A DNA stretch of 64,000 nt from CAVYHJ01 sp963768165 [NCBI: uncultured bacterium] (GCA_963768165.1 CAVYHJ010000013.1:1-64000); one strand, 5' to 3'; positions 1 to 9,577 are shown, numbered from the stretch's first letter. Made by a program: numbers and translations. Notes: generated by a model from the letters alone, not told the origin.

Positions 1-17
1 AAATTCTTCCCATTCAA

Positions 18-57
18 TTAATGTCCGCGACACCAGGTGTAACCTGTACTGGTGGTA
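18..57 (-). pseudogene. Decayed C-terminal tail of the pilin-like family
   Basis: Just downstream of the stop of the 125-residue gene, another minus-strand frame reads DDTTSTGYTWCRGH and stops at 20-18. This resembles the tail shared by the neighbouring pilin-like genes (NGTTSAGDIWRRGP, then stop). It is probably a remnant left after the pilin domain was lost. The match is short and judged by eye. Confidence 0.4.
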
Positions 58-435
58 TCATCGCCGGGTTTGGTACAAATAGTAAAACAGATAAACCATT
101 TGAATTATAGTCAATATTATCCATACTGCAATTGCAAATGCACCAGTAACAATTCCAGATTTAGCAAATTTTTTACCCTTTAACAATCGATTGCTTTTAT
201 CAATATCTTTTAATGCCACGACCCCTAGTATTACAGCCAATACGCCAAATCCTAAACCAATGAATATAATACAATTGGTAAGAATTCCCAATATCCCGAA
301 TAGAAGGGAAATGATTCCAAGTTTGGAATATTTAACTTGCCCAATAACTTCACCAGTTTGGGAAAGTACTGTTCCGCAAAAAGGACAGATATTATCATTT
401 TCCGGTATCTTCGTATTACAAAAAGGACATTTCAT
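58..435 (-). CDS. Zinc-ribbon DUF4190-type membrane protein
   Basis: 125 residues. The N-terminus holds two CPFC knuckles (residues 3-6 and 17-20), a zinc ribbon. A glycine-rich hydrophobic hairpin follows (about 38-75) with a second membrane segment at about 92-118, the DUF4190 layout. It is the last member of a tandem minus-strand family (435 to 3527) and is truncated relative to it, because no pilin-like domain follows. A degenerate copy of the family tail lies just past its stop. The ATG at 435 lies two bases after the remnant stop of the preceding pseudogene. The function is unknown; the fold is a small inner-membrane protein with a cytoplasmic zinc ribbon. Confidence 0.75.
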   Translation of the reverse strand: MKCPFCNTKIPENDNICPFCGTVLSQTGEVIGQVKYSKLGIISLLFGILGILTNCIIFIGLGFGVLAVILGVVALKDIDKSNRLLKGKKFAKSGIVTGAFAIAVWIILTIIQMVYLFYYLYQTRR

Positions 436-437
436 CT

Positions 438-1061
438 TTAAAGTTTATCCATTAGGGTGCCGCGCCGCCAGATATCTCCGGCGCTTTTAGTGCCATTGGT
501 AGGATCATGGTGAACCAGATAACTAGAAAACAAAAGGCAATGCCTTGGGACCAGGCTTTAAAGGAAACAGTAAATTTTCATTTTAGAATTTCCGTCTACT
601 CTATCGGGACCATAACTAACAACAATCCATCCACAAGATCCTCCTACGGTACTATTGCTATAAACTGTATTATTTCCATATCCTCTGTAGGACGTGTTAT
701 ATCCATAAACCGTATCTATTGAGTTTGTTGGCATATCACATCCATAACCATAATACCCTTTTCCTTTATCCTTAAAGGGGTCATGAAAAAGTGACGTGAT
801 ATAAGCAAAAGGTGTGGTTAAAATATGTGGAATAACAGGTCTGCCATTCTCATCATAGTCCGGCAAAGGATATTGGTTATGGTCGATATAATAAGATTCC
901 AATGCTGAGGCAAGGGCTTGTTCTTCAGATTTGGCACGAGAACTGTCGCTCCTATCCTTTGTAACAACTATATTAGGCATGATAATAGATATAAGCATTA
1001 ATATTATTCCTATCGTAGTTGCATATTCCAAAACTCTAATAAACCAATTTTTCTTAATCAT
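438..1061 (-). pseudogene. Pilin-like protein with disrupted C-terminus
   Basis: The open frame 1061-558 encodes 167 residues: one N-terminal membrane helix (about 10-32), then a GspG/pseudopilin-like domain with ESYYIDHNQYPLPDYD, HILTTPFAY, a DPFKDKGKGYYGYG loop and VSYGPDRVDGNS. The zinc ribbon and DUF4190 region of its neighbours are missing. The frame then ends early. Further pieces of the usual C-terminus can be read in shifted frames: KAWSQGIAF, then HDPTNGTKSAGDIWRRGTL, ending at 438. At least two frameshifts therefore separate the open frame from the original end. A shortened protein could still be made. It lacks the GFTLIE prepilin cleavage motif, so it is unlikely to be processed as a classical pilin. 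Confidence 0.6.
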
Positions 1062-1070
1062 AATAATCTT

Positions 1071-1928
1071 CTACGGTCCCCTTCTCCATACATCCCCAGC
1101 GCTGGTAGTTCCATTGGAGGGGTCATAAGTGAGGTCAGCGGTAGCAAGAGGGAATCCCAATAAAGCATCTGTTACCGCTTTGCTTATATCTAATATACTT
1201 CCGCCCGAACTTAGAGTTACCATCCACCCAATCTGGCCCATAGCTGGTGACAATCCAGTGTTCCTGCGAACCAGTATCTCCAGATACCACTAATTTGGCG
1301 TATCCATATAATCCTTTTCCATTATCCTTAAAAGGATCTTTGGGAAGATTCGTTATAAATGCTACTGGGGTTGTAAGTACATGCGGGGTAACGTACCTGC
1401 CTTGTGTGTCTTCGTCCGGAGAAGGATACGTGGAATTAGTTACGAAATAAGCTTCAAGAGCAATGGCCAAACTTTGTTGATCAACCTTTACCCGTGAGAC
1501 ACGGGAGCGTTGTGACTTCACGAAAACTTCGAATTTCGTCTATCGTGAAAGGTAACCATATAGTAAATATTCCTATTAATAAAGATAATGAAACATAAAT
1601 AATATTCTTTTTAGGAACTTCTCCATGTTTGATTTCTATTAAAGAGAATATTGCTAGAATTTGACCAATCAAAGCAAGGAAGCCGACTATAAATGATAAA
1701 AATAGAATAAACTCATTTTCAGGAATTTTTATGAAGAGTGTAATATATTGAAAAATTGATAAAGAAGTTAATATTAATGACCAGACAGATAAATCCCATT
1801 TGTTTTTTGATTTTTTAGAATTTATTTTATTTAGTGCTTGAACCAATATTAGGGATAATCGCAGTTCCGCAACAAGTACAATTTTTGCTTTCATCAACTA
1901 TCTCTTTATGGCATTTCGGACATTGCAT
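1071..1928 (-). pseudogene. Zinc-ribbon/DUF4190/pilin-like gene broken by frameshifts
   Basis: Read across frames, this is a full-length family member in pieces. The ATG at 1928 opens a zinc ribbon (CPKC and CTCC knuckles) that stops after about 33 codons. The membrane segments continue in a second frame (about 1840-1530). The pilin-like region resumes in a third (1521-1210: KSQRSRVSRVKVDQQ, TPHVLTTPVAF, TSYGPDWVDGNS). A final shift near 1210-1220 moves the C-terminus (SSGGSILDISKAVTDALLGF, then YDPSNGTTSAGDVWRRGP) to the frame ending at 1071. Three frameshifts make it a clear pseudogene unless the assembly is faulty here. Confidence 0.8.
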
Positions 1929-1962
1929 AATTTAGGGTCCTCGCAACCAGATATCCCCGGGA

Positions 1963-2721
1963 CTATCGATACCGTTGAAGGGTCGACGTTAATCCTGAAC
2001 TCTGGAGGGGAAAGCCTAATTTATCATCCGTTAAGGCTTTCTTTTCGTCCAAGATGGAACCTCCGGGAGCGTGGGAGTTTCCACTTACCCTATCCGGACC
2101 ATAACTGATAATGATCCAGCCTTTTGCGGTATCCACCCCATAAATAAAATAATCCCCATCGTCACTAAAATTATCCGGACACAAACAAGACAAGTAGGCA
2201 ATCGGAGTCGTCAAAACATGGGGAACCATAGGTTTTCCTTTGGAGTTGTAATCCGGGAGAGGATAAGAATGATGAGCCGCATAATATGATTCCAGCCCTG
2301 TTTCTACTGACTTTTCTTCATCTTGAACACTTGCAACATCGGATTGGATATCAGAAATTTTGTCATGCTGAATCAATTGTTTGAACTTGGGAATAGAAAT
2401 CCAAATGACCCCTATGACTACCGGGATAAGAAGTGTAAGGATTCCCCCTATGACTATACCAGTGACAGCAAAACCTTTTCCGGTTACTTTTCCTTCACTT
2501 TTTCGAATATTACGTAATGCTTTTATCCCCAGAATCAAAGCAATGATTCCCAATATCATGCCGAGTCCAAAAAGAAAGGTAACAATTCCGAATATTCCTA
2601 AAATCATCGAAACGATAGCCAATCCCGATTCTTCTATTTCTCGATTCGTAATTGGAGTTCCGCATTTAGGACAAAACTTATAAGTTTCAATTAATAGCGT
2701 ACGGCATTTACTACATTCCAT
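1963..2721 (-). CDS. Zinc-ribbon, DUF4190 and GspG-type pilin-like fusion protein
   Basis: 252 residues: zinc ribbon (CSKC at 3-6, CPKC at 17-20), DUF4190 hydrophobic hairpin (about 32-75), a further membrane helix (about 88-112), then a pilin-like globular part with ESYYAAHHSYPLPDYN, PHVLTTPIAYLS and SYGPDRVSGNS. The start is the ATG at 2721, seven bases or fewer after a strong AAGGAGG. It overlaps the 3' end of the upstream member by 31 bases. Compared with its paralogues the last residues are wrong (LTSTLQRYR); the family tail (GDIWLRGP, then stop) lies in another frame ending at 1932. One frameshift near 1990-2005 therefore replaced the tail. The body of the protein is intact, so it may still work. 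Role unknown. Confidence 0.75.
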   Translation of the reverse strand: MECSKCRTLLIETYKFCPKCGTPITNREIEESGLAIVSMILGIFGIVTFLFGLGMILGIIALILGIKALRNIRKSEGKVTGKGFAVTGIVIGGILTLLIPVVIGVIWISIPKFKQLIQHDKISDIQSDVASVQDEEKSVETGLESYYAAHHSYPLPDYNSKGKPMVPHVLTTPIAYLSCLCPDNFSDDGDYFIYGVDTAKGWIIISYGPDRVSGNSHAPGGSILDEKKALTDDKLGFPLQSSGLTSTLQRYR

Positions 2722-3527
2722 AAAACCTCCTTAGGGTCCTTGTCGCCAGATTCTCCGGCACTGGTGGTTCCATTGGATGGGTCGTAGGTGAGACCAGAAG
2801 TATAAAGGGGAAAGCCTAAAGCCTCATCCGACCAGGCTTTGGAGTGGGGAAAAGGTTGACCAGTATATCCATCCACATTATCAGGACCTAAACTAGTGAC
2901 AACCCACCCTTCGGTAGTATCATCACTGCTTTTATTATGAACACCATATCCATAATATCCCGTACTGCTATTACTAAACGGGTCTTTCCATAATGAACTA
3001 ATATAGGCAACGGGTGTTGTTAACACATGAGGAATAATAGATTTCCCCTGTGCATCATAATCTGGCAATGGATAGCGATTATTATCAATGTAATAGGATT
3101 CCAAAGCGGTAGCGAGAGATTGTTGTTCTGCTTTGGCACGAGAAACTTTAGCTCTTACTTGTGCCTGCAGAAAATTAGGAATAGCAATCGCCGCTAGAAT
3201 ACCAATAATCGGGAGCATGACTACAATTACGCCCCCCGTGACAATTCCCGCGATGGCATATCCTTCTCCGGTTATTTTTCCATGACTTTTGTGGATTTTC
3301 ATAAACGACATAATTCCCAAGACCAAACCGGTAATTCCAAACAATACTCCGATTCCAACACAGAGTGTTACCAATCCCAAAATTCCCAAGACCATGGCGG
3401 TAATTGCCATTTTAGAATTTTCAACTTTTACAACAGGTTCATTGCTCGATGAGATAATAGCTCCGCATTGCGAACAAAACGTGTTTCCTTCAGGAACTTC
3501 TTTCTGGCATTTCGGACATTGCATCAT
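2691..3527 (-). CDS. Zinc-ribbon, DUF4190 and GspG-type pilin-like fusion protein
   Basis: 278 residues, the best preserved of the array. Zinc ribbon CPKC/CSQC near residues 4-21; DUF4190 segments at about 40-80 and 95-120; then the helix ILAAIAIPNFLQAQVRAKVS typical of type II secretion/type IV pseudopilins, followed by the conserved pilin body (ESYYIDNNRYPLPDYD, HVLTTPVAYISS, TSLGPDNVDG). The usual GFTLIE leader is absent; its place is taken by the DUF4190 hairpin, so prepilin-peptidase cleavage is not expected. A TTG at 3542 also opens the frame but lies in the ribosome-binding site GGGAGG (3540-3535), so the ATG at 3527 is preferred. A one-base loss in the family tail (GAGATATC reduced to GAGAATC, near 2735) lets the frame run on into the next gene's start. 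Confidence 0.8.
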   Translation of the reverse strand: MMQCPKCQKEVPEGNTFCSQCGAIISSSNEPVVKVENSKMAITAMVLGILGLVTLCVGIGVLFGITGLVLGIMSFMKIHKSHGKITGEGYAIAGIVTGGVIVVMLPIIGILAAIAIPNFLQAQVRAKVSRAKAEQQSLATALESYYIDNNRYPLPDYDAQGKSIIPHVLTTPVAYISSLWKDPFSNSSTGYYGYGVHNKSSDDTTEGWVVTSLGPDNVDGYTGQPFPHSKAWSDEALGFPLYTSGLTYDPSNGTTSAGESGDKDPKEVLWNVVNAVRY

Positions 3528-3730
3528 AATATTTCCTCCCAATAATTTAAGAAAACGGGTACCGTCACATCACCCTATCTTTGCGGAATAATAGACCAAG
3601 TTGAGATTTGCGTCAATGGATATTCGGACACCGCTTATTTTTAATGAACCAATAACCAGGAGAGATGATTACAAGAGTATCACCTTGGGGGTATGAAGAA
3701 AATCCCATAGGAGTACCATTACAATCCTAT

Positions 3731-5089
3731 TCAGGGGATATAAATCCTATATAATCCCGCACCATGCCAGGATATAATCGGTTTGAAATGGTCTTGTATT
3801 CTACCCATATCTTTCTGATGCCATAAATCCCTGACCTGATATGACCCTGACAACCCCAATTCCTTCCAGTCAACCAGCACCGGTACACCCGGCTCCTGAC
3901 CCTGAGGATCAAGGGTATTGAAAAGTGCCAGATACCGGTCTTTAGAATCCGGTATTTCTGCGACCCAGGATATGAATCCATTATGGTTAAATAATTGATG
4001 ACCACCGTGACTATTCTGATTCACTGAAAGGACTTCCCGGTTGGTGATAAGAGATAACGTAAAATCATCTAATTGTGTCAAATCCCCTCCAAACATCAAT
4101 GGTGAACGAAATATGGACCATAGTGTCATTAGAGTAATTTGCTCATCATGGGTAAACCCGGTAGGTTTACCAAAGCGCACCCGGCCTAGTGGCAACATAT
4201 CGGCATCCGGAAAATGTCCCGAACCTACATACGGTGACCATTTACGACATCTCTCAAACTGATCCAATAAAGCCGGCCAGGAATCCCAAAAATCATCGCT
4301 AATCCGCCACATGTTTGCCAACTGGCTTATTTCATTTCCAACTCCGATAGGTGTTTCTCCGGGTGACAGACTCAGTACCATCGGTCGACCCGTCAGGTCA
4401 ATGGCTTTTCGGATGGCTTCAATCTCCGATTTATGATATTCCCGAGCGATATCGTCTACCTTAACAAAATCAACACCCCATTCTGCGAAGAGTTTGAATA
4501 CAGAATTATAATATTCTTGCGCTCCCGGTTTGGTCATGTCAACACCATACATATCCCCGTTCCAGGCGCAAGTCGAGGAAGTATTGGCGATGTCACTGGC
4601 ATGATAGGCGGTTCCTAAGACAGGCAGGTTTTCAGAAACTGCCTGCCGGGGGATTCCCCGCATCAAATGGACTCCGAATTTTAATCCCTGGTTATGGATA
4701 TCCTGTGCTAAAGTTTTGAACCCTGAAGGAAATCTATTGGGTGCAGGTAGAAGCCGACCCCAATCATCCAATATCAATTTGGCGTCTTTTCGATAATTAT
4801 AATCTATTGCATTCGGCTCATACCATTGGATATCCACTACAATATATTGCCATCCAAATGGTTTTAGCTTTTTGTCCATTACTTCTGCCTGAGCCCGGGT
4901 TTGTTTTTCAGTCACCGTGGTGGCAAAACAATCCCAACTATTCCAACCCATGGGGGGAGTCGATGCCCAATTCCAAAAGACAGGTTGCGGAGATTTTGGT
5001 AAGGACTCCGGGGAAACACCTGCACCACCGGAGTATATTGAGGATGTAGCCATAACGAATATGAAAACCGCTGTTTGCTTGATTCTCAC
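3731..5089 (-). CDS. Secreted GH27 alpha-galactosidase-like glycosidase
   Basis: 452 residues, signal peptide about 1-22. GH27 signatures are clear: TPPMGWNSWDCF (44-55), WQYIVVDIQWYEP (80-92), FVKVDD (198-203) with Asp202 the expected nucleophile, and WRISDDFWDSW (261-271) in which Arg262 and Asp266 align with the family's acid/base site. Such enzymes remove terminal alpha-galactose, for example from galactomannan; beta-arabinopyranosidase activity also occurs in GH27, so substrate is inferred. The start is GTG (5089) inside a GTGA overlap with the stop of the upstream GH44 gene, so translation is coupled. It is the last gene of that operon. Confidence 0.9.
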   Translation of the reverse strand: MRIKQTAVFIFVMATSSIYSGGAGVSPESLPKSPQPVFWNWASTPPMGWNSWDCFATTVTEKQTRAQAEVMDKKLKPFGWQYIVVDIQWYEPNAIDYNYRKDAKLILDDWGRLLPAPNRFPSGFKTLAQDIHNQGLKFGVHLMRGIPRQAVSENLPVLGTAYHASDIANTSSTCAWNGDMYGVDMTKPGAQEYYNSVFKLFAEWGVDFVKVDDIAREYHKSEIEAIRKAIDLTGRPMVLSLSPGETPIGVGNEISQLANMWRISDDFWDSWPALLDQFERCRKWSPYVGSGHFPDADMLPLGRVRFGKPTGFTHDEQITLMTLWSIFRSPLMFGGDLTQLDDFTLSLITNREVLSVNQNSHGGHQLFNHNGFISWVAEIPDSKDRYLALFNTLDPQGQEPGVPVLVDWKELGLSGSYQVRDLWHQKDMGRIQDHFKPIISWHGAGLYRIYIP

Positions 5090-6657
5090 TGACCGACTTC
5101 AATGGTGGTCACACTCAACGGCGGCATATTATATGAAACAGTCCCATTGGCTACATTTACGGTCACCGGATATTGTGTTGTAAAATTCGCCGCGGAAATC
5201 GCATAACCTTTGGCGCTTGTTGCTTTATACCCCTTGAAGGCAAACTGCATGGGAGACGGTTGCGAAGTCTTATTAATCGCCACCATAGTCAGTCTCTTGT
5301 TATTCTTTGAATCCAGTGCAGCATATACCGAATTGGCTGCCGCGTCTTCTCCGCTGACTGCCAATCCCAAATCTCCAAAATGAGACCCTTTCCCGTCATA
5401 ATTCAAATAAGACTGAAACCCTGCAACTTGGGATACTGCCTCGGCCCCTAAACCCCAATTACATGCGGCAAATACTCCATACCGGCCATAAATTCCCAAG
5501 ACATCCGCTTGAGCTAAGGCTCCGCTCATCACCCTGCCACCGCCATAGTTGTATTCGGTAATCGCAAACTTGGTGCCGGGATAATGTGTCTCAATTTGTT
5601 TCATAATAGTGGGGATTAGCACTATCGGCTTTTTCCCCAATACATCATTGGCTATCCAACTGTTTTCTACATAGGTCGAATCCCATAAGGATCGGGGTGC
5701 CTGGATTCGGGCTTCCTGGCTGCTGGGCTTATCCACATTACCGGTAATTCGGGTTCCGTCAGCATAGACTTCCGGATACCAGTGAATATCCAGTACATCC
5801 AACAACCGTTTCCCGAATTTCTTTTCTGCTTCCTTCATCGAACTTAAATAAAAATCTATAAAATCCCTGCCATTCGCGTCCGGGGCATTCCCAAAACTAT
5901 GAAACCCCATCCAGCCATAATTCACCGGGCCAAAAATATAGGTATTGGGTGCCACATCCTTAATGGCTTTCGCGAAATCTATGTTAATCGCCGTCATCTG
6001 GGCATACGTCGGATTTTTCGGCCAAATCCGTTTATGGGTACCCTCCCAACAATCCGGTTCATTATCCAAACTGTACCAAACGGGTGTCTTGGGTGACTTA
6101 ATTTTCTCAACCCAGTTCACATACTCATCCTGGTAAACGGCCTTGTCGGTCGTATCGGGTGGATAAACAAATTTCCCGCCCGGTTTTTTGGCATAGGATT
6201 TAACAAACCGGACATTCAAATAATTAGGCGTGTTGATTACATCCCCATCTCCATTCTTATCCGCGGCAACATATCCGGCGCATGGGACGGCTAATAATAC
6301 GGCCGCTCCATGATTCTGGGCAGCGGTTAGAAATGTTTTGGATGCCCATCCCGGTTCGTTGGTTTCTCCCATATTACTGTCATTTTGATGGTGCCAGTCA
6401 CTCCCGGCATTACTGGCATTATTTTCCCAGTTATAGGCAGTCAATCGGTTTCCCCCTTGCCGGGCGACAGTCACATTCACACCCAACTTATTCCAATCCG
6501 GAAAACTGGAACCATAAATATAGGGAGAAATTGCTTTTTGCTGTGTAGCGTCTATAGTAATTTTGGTTTGAGATTGAACCAGCGTATAAGTAAGACTGAA
6601 AATAAGGATGGTGATTAGTGAACTCTTGTAAATTAATTTGGATTTTAGAATTTTCAT
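5086..6657 (-). CDS. Secreted GH44 endoglucanase/xyloglucanase
   Basis: 523 residues, N-terminal signal peptide (about 1-29). The GH44 hallmark GGNRLTAYNWENNASNAGSD lies at 68-87. YSLDNEP (195-201) carries the probable acid/base Glu200, and FAITEYNYGG (364-373) the probable nucleophile Glu368; DIHWYPEVY (290-298) is also typical. GH44 members hydrolyse cellulose derivatives, xyloglucan and related beta-1,4-glucans outside the cell. A clear AGGAGG precedes the ATG at 6657. It is first in an operon with GH27, overlapping by four bases, which fits joint attack on a branched hemicellulose. The length is close to a catalytic domain plus its beta-sandwich; no extra binding module or dockerin is seen. 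Confidence 0.93.
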   Translation of the reverse strand: MKILKSKLIYKSSLITILIFSLTYTLVQSQTKITIDATQQKAISPYIYGSSFPDWNKLGVNVTVARQGGNRLTAYNWENNASNAGSDWHHQNDSNMGETNEPGWASKTFLTAAQNHGAAVLLAVPCAGYVAADKNGDGDVINTPNYLNVRFVKSYAKKPGGKFVYPPDTTDKAVYQDEYVNWVEKIKSPKTPVWYSLDNEPDCWEGTHKRIWPKNPTYAQMTAINIDFAKAIKDVAPNTYIFGPVNYGWMGFHSFGNAPDANGRDFIDFYLSSMKEAEKKFGKRLLDVLDIHWYPEVYADGTRITGNVDKPSSQEARIQAPRSLWDSTYVENSWIANDVLGKKPIVLIPTIMKQIETHYPGTKFAITEYNYGGGRVMSGALAQADVLGIYGRYGVFAACNWGLGAEAVSQVAGFQSYLNYDGKGSHFGDLGLAVSGEDAAANSVYAALDSKNNKRLTMVAINKTSQPSPMQFAFKGYKATSAKGYAISAANFTTQYPVTVNVANGTVSYNMPPLSVTTIEVGQ

Positions 6658-6749
6658 TTTATATTCCTCCTGTAAGAATGTGAGATTATATTAACATAGA
6701 TTTCGATATAGGAAGACACAGTACCAAAGGTCAAAGGTAAGAGGACAGC

Positions 6750-7892
6750 TTATGGTTTCCTAAGAATCTCTTGAGAATCATGGAGAGTCATTTCCGGCGG
6801 AGAGTCTTTCCATAACTCTTCCGGCACAGAAGTCATATAGACCGGGACAACTACGAAATCCCACACCACTACACTTTCAAACGTACAGGTGTACTCTGTC
6901 CATGTAAAACTCCCGTCCCCATTAATCCAAGCTGTGGCAAAATTTGTCGGTGCATCCGGTGCTGCAACTTGATATTGAACAATCGCCATATTCCCGTCCG
7001 GAGTATTCCGTTGAAGCCCTGCTCCGTATCCTAGATTATTTGAAACATAATACTGTTTCCCTGTATCTGTCACATTCCCTAAGGTGTCAATGGTAAATAA
7101 TTCAATATAATATCCAGTATTTGCCCAAAGGGATCTACTATCATTTGAAATTGCCAAGTTCTCAATCATATCTTGTGAAACACTTAGGAGTTGACTGGTA
7201 GTGATATTGAAAGTACTGTCAATTTTCATGACCAACAAATTCCCTGTATTATTGGGGGAGAGATTAAAACCATATTGAAACCCCAATTTTCCATCGGGCG
7301 TGAAATTAAATCCAAAAAATTGCCCATTCCCTATTGGGAATGAAGTAGTTTGAGTCAGTGTACGGGTATTATAGTTGATGGTATAGGCACTAAATGTACT
7401 ATGAGAGGAGATAGCCAAAAGTCCTCGACCCAAGGGGTCTATGTAAGGAGTATCAACAAGAGGACTACTGGTTCCGTTCACCAAATCTCCGGTTGAGGTT
7501 AGAGAATAAATAGTATTCCCGATGACCAATTGGTCGTTGGGTGTAAAGGCAATAGCCCCTGGAGTGGTTGACCCAATGGAAACCAAACTCCCATCCGATT
7601 GGATTTGATACCGGTAAGTGGCATCTCCTGCAGCAAAAAGAAATCGATCATCCGGAGAGACTGCAAACGATCCATACCAAAATTGTCCTGTATTCCCTTC
7701 AATTGTATATCGTGTATAGGTATCAAAGATTTGACCGTTGGGTAGGACTTTTAATTGATAAATCATATCAGGATAATTACCTTCTACCACAATCATAAAT
7801 AAACTGTAATACGCCAAGTCGGCATGACATAGGGAGGTCATGCCTACCAGAATAACAGCCATCATAAGGAATGTCACATTCCGTTTTTTCAT
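6750..7892 (-). CDS. Secreted YVTN-like beta-propeller protein, third copy
   Basis: 380 residues with signal peptide (about 1-24). It is built of repeats of about 45 residues with FAVSPDDRFLFAAGD, IAFTPNDQLVIGN and similar strands, as in seven-bladed lactonase/YVTN propellers. The C-terminus carries VPEELWKDSPPEMTLHDSQE, shared with the other two propellers of this locus. A ribosome-binding site (AAAGGAAAG) precedes the ATG at 7892. It is the distal gene of the minus-strand giant-protein locus and is most like the copy at 8426-9577, from which it probably arose by tandem duplication. No catalytic motif is seen; a binding or surface role is inferred. Confidence 0.75.
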   Translation of the reverse strand: MKKRNVTFLMMAVILVGMTSLCHADLAYYSLFMIVVEGNYPDMIYQLKVLPNGQIFDTYTRYTIEGNTGQFWYGSFAVSPDDRFLFAAGDATYRYQIQSDGSLVSIGSTTPGAIAFTPNDQLVIGNTIYSLTSTGDLVNGTSSPLVDTPYIDPLGRGLLAISSHSTFSAYTINYNTRTLTQTTSFPIGNGQFFGFNFTPDGKLGFQYGFNLSPNNTGNLLVMKIDSTFNITTSQLLSVSQDMIENLAISNDSRSLWANTGYYIELFTIDTLGNVTDTGKQYYVSNNLGYGAGLQRNTPDGNMAIVQYQVAAPDAPTNFATAWINGDGSFTWTEYTCTFESVVVWDFVVVPVYMTSVPEELWKDSPPEMTLHDSQEILRKP

Positions 7893-7943
7893 CTTCTTTC
7901 CTTTAGGTACATTATACTACGTTCGTCATGAGATAACATTTAA

Positions 7944-8425
7944 TTACGGATACAACTCTCTGACAAATAGGGCTGCGATGGGAGTCCCGTCCCCTTCCAA
8001 ATCATAACTATCGTCCCATAATAATGCCGGGTCTCGGCGGTTGACCGCATTGGTCGTAATGCGCGGATGACCTATAATAGTATTAATATCATTCGAATTA
8101 AACAGGGTTACCGCACCCCCCTGATTAGTGGTCAGGTAAAGGAGGGTTCCCGAACCCGACGTTTGCCACACTGTCAGTTTTTCTCCGGTACTTCTATACG
8201 TTAAATCTGTTTCACCGGCACCCGAACCTATGGTGGAGGGGCCATAGGTACTATCCGGGGTCCAGATATCATTAGATGGGGTACTTAAATCATACGCCCG
8301 TAGATAGCTCCCTTCCAAAGCCGAAGAAAAATCTTGAAATGCTGGCGCACTCCCCGTATTATTTGGGTTATACACCAACCGCACATTGGCTTCCGCACTT
8401 TGTCCCGGTTCCGTGACAACTATTT
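7944..8425 (-). pseudogene. Orphan 3'-end fragment of the giant beta-helix gene (short copy)
   Basis: An open frame without its own signal peptide. From 8384 (possible GTG start) it encodes 146 residues, AYDLSTPSNDIWTPD through ALFVRELYP, matching the last part of the 1570-residue protein and very similar to the end of the 497-residue fragment at 9629-11122. Homology begins at VTEPGQSAEAN, a few bases after the stop of the upstream propeller gene (8426). Here the fragment is not in the propeller's frame, unlike the other three junctions. The frame is otherwise intact. It may be a duplication relic or a translated spacer ahead of the next propeller gene. Confidence 0.6.
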
Positions 8426-9577
8426 TCAGGGGTTCCTAACAATCTCTTGAGAGTCATGGATGGTTATTTCCGGCAGAGAGTCTTTCCATAATTCTTCCGG
8501 GATTCCCGTGGCATACACCGGAACAATGGCATAATCAACTACTGTTCCCCCAGTAGGATGCGCCGAATCAAAGGCAAAGGTGTATCCCGTCCAAGTCAAA
8601 CTCCCATCCCCATTAATAAAAGCTGTGGCGAAGCCTACTCCATCTGAATTCCAGTCAAAGTAGTCTACAATCGCCAGTCTTCCATCGGGCGTATTCTTTT
8701 GAAAACCAGCCGATGCTTCTCCGGTATCATTACTTACATAATATTCTTTGCCAGTGTCTGTAACATTTCCTAGCGTATCAATGGCAAATAATTCAATATA
8801 TCCAGCAGACGCCCAAAGGTATCTACTATCATTTGATACAGCCAAGTCACTGATTACTCCCTGTGACACACTCAGAACTTGACTGGTGGTGACCGAAAAA
8901 GTACTGTCAATCTTTAATACCCATAAATCCCCTGTATTATTGGGGGAGAGATTAAAACCATACATAAATCCTAATTTCCCATCGGGTGTAAAATCAAATC
9001 CATAAAGTTCCCCATCACCTCTCGGAAACGTAGTGGTTTCATTCAACGTACGGGTATTATAATTAATAGTATAAGCACTAAACCCTGAAGTGATACCGGC
9101 TAAAACACCGCGTCCTAGTGGATCCACTGTAGCTAAGCCTATTTCTGGTCCCGGTGTTCCATTGACTAAATCTCCTGTGGAGGTGAGGGAATAGATAATG
9201 TTATCCCCGATGGCTAATTGTTCGTTGGGAGTAATAGCAATAGATTCAGCAGGAGTAGTTGACCCAATGGAAACCAAACTCCCATCCGGTTGGATTTGAT
9301 ACCGATAAATCGCATCTCCAGTGGCGAAGAGAAACTGATTATCTGGAGAGACTGCCAATGATCCATTAACAAATTGATTATAATTTCCTCCATTCGAATA
9401 TTGGATATAAGTATCGAGAATTTGTCCATTAGGAAGTATTTTTAATTGATAAATGTTGCTCCAATCTTCTCCATCCACCACAAACAAACTATAATATGCC
9501 ACGTAGGCATGACAGAGGGAGGTCATGCCTACCAGAATAATGGCGATTATGAAGAATGTCACATTCCGTTTTTTCAT
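8426..9577 (-). CDS. Secreted YVTN-like beta-propeller protein, second copy
   Basis: 383 residues, signal peptide (about 1-24), then repeated propeller strands such as LAVSPDNQFLFATGD, FDFTPDGKLGFMYG and LAVSNDSRYLWASAG. The C-terminus is ATGIPEELWKDSLPEITIHD followed by SQEIVRNP. It is closely related to the copy at 6750-7892, including the upstream spacer and ribosome-binding site (GAGGAAAG before the ATG at 9577). It lies between two truncated copies of the giant gene's 3' end. A ligand-binding or surface role is inferred from the fold. Confidence 0.75.
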   Translation of the reverse strand: MKKRNVTFFIIAIILVGMTSLCHAYVAYYSLFVVDGEDWSNIYQLKILPNGQILDTYIQYSNGGNYNQFVNGSLAVSPDNQFLFATGDAIYRYQIQPDGSLVSIGSTTPAESIAITPNEQLAIGDNIIYSLTSTGDLVNGTPGPEIGLATVDPLGRGVLAGITSGFSAYTINYNTRTLNETTTFPRGDGELYGFDFTPDGKLGFMYGFNLSPNNTGDLWVLKIDSTFSVTTSQVLSVSQGVISDLAVSNDSRYLWASAGYIELFAIDTLGNVTDTGKEYYVSNDTGEASAGFQKNTPDGRLAIVDYFDWNSDGVGFATAFINGDGSLTWTGYTFAFDSAHPTGGTVVDYAIVPVYATGIPEELWKDSLPEITIHDSQEIVRNP

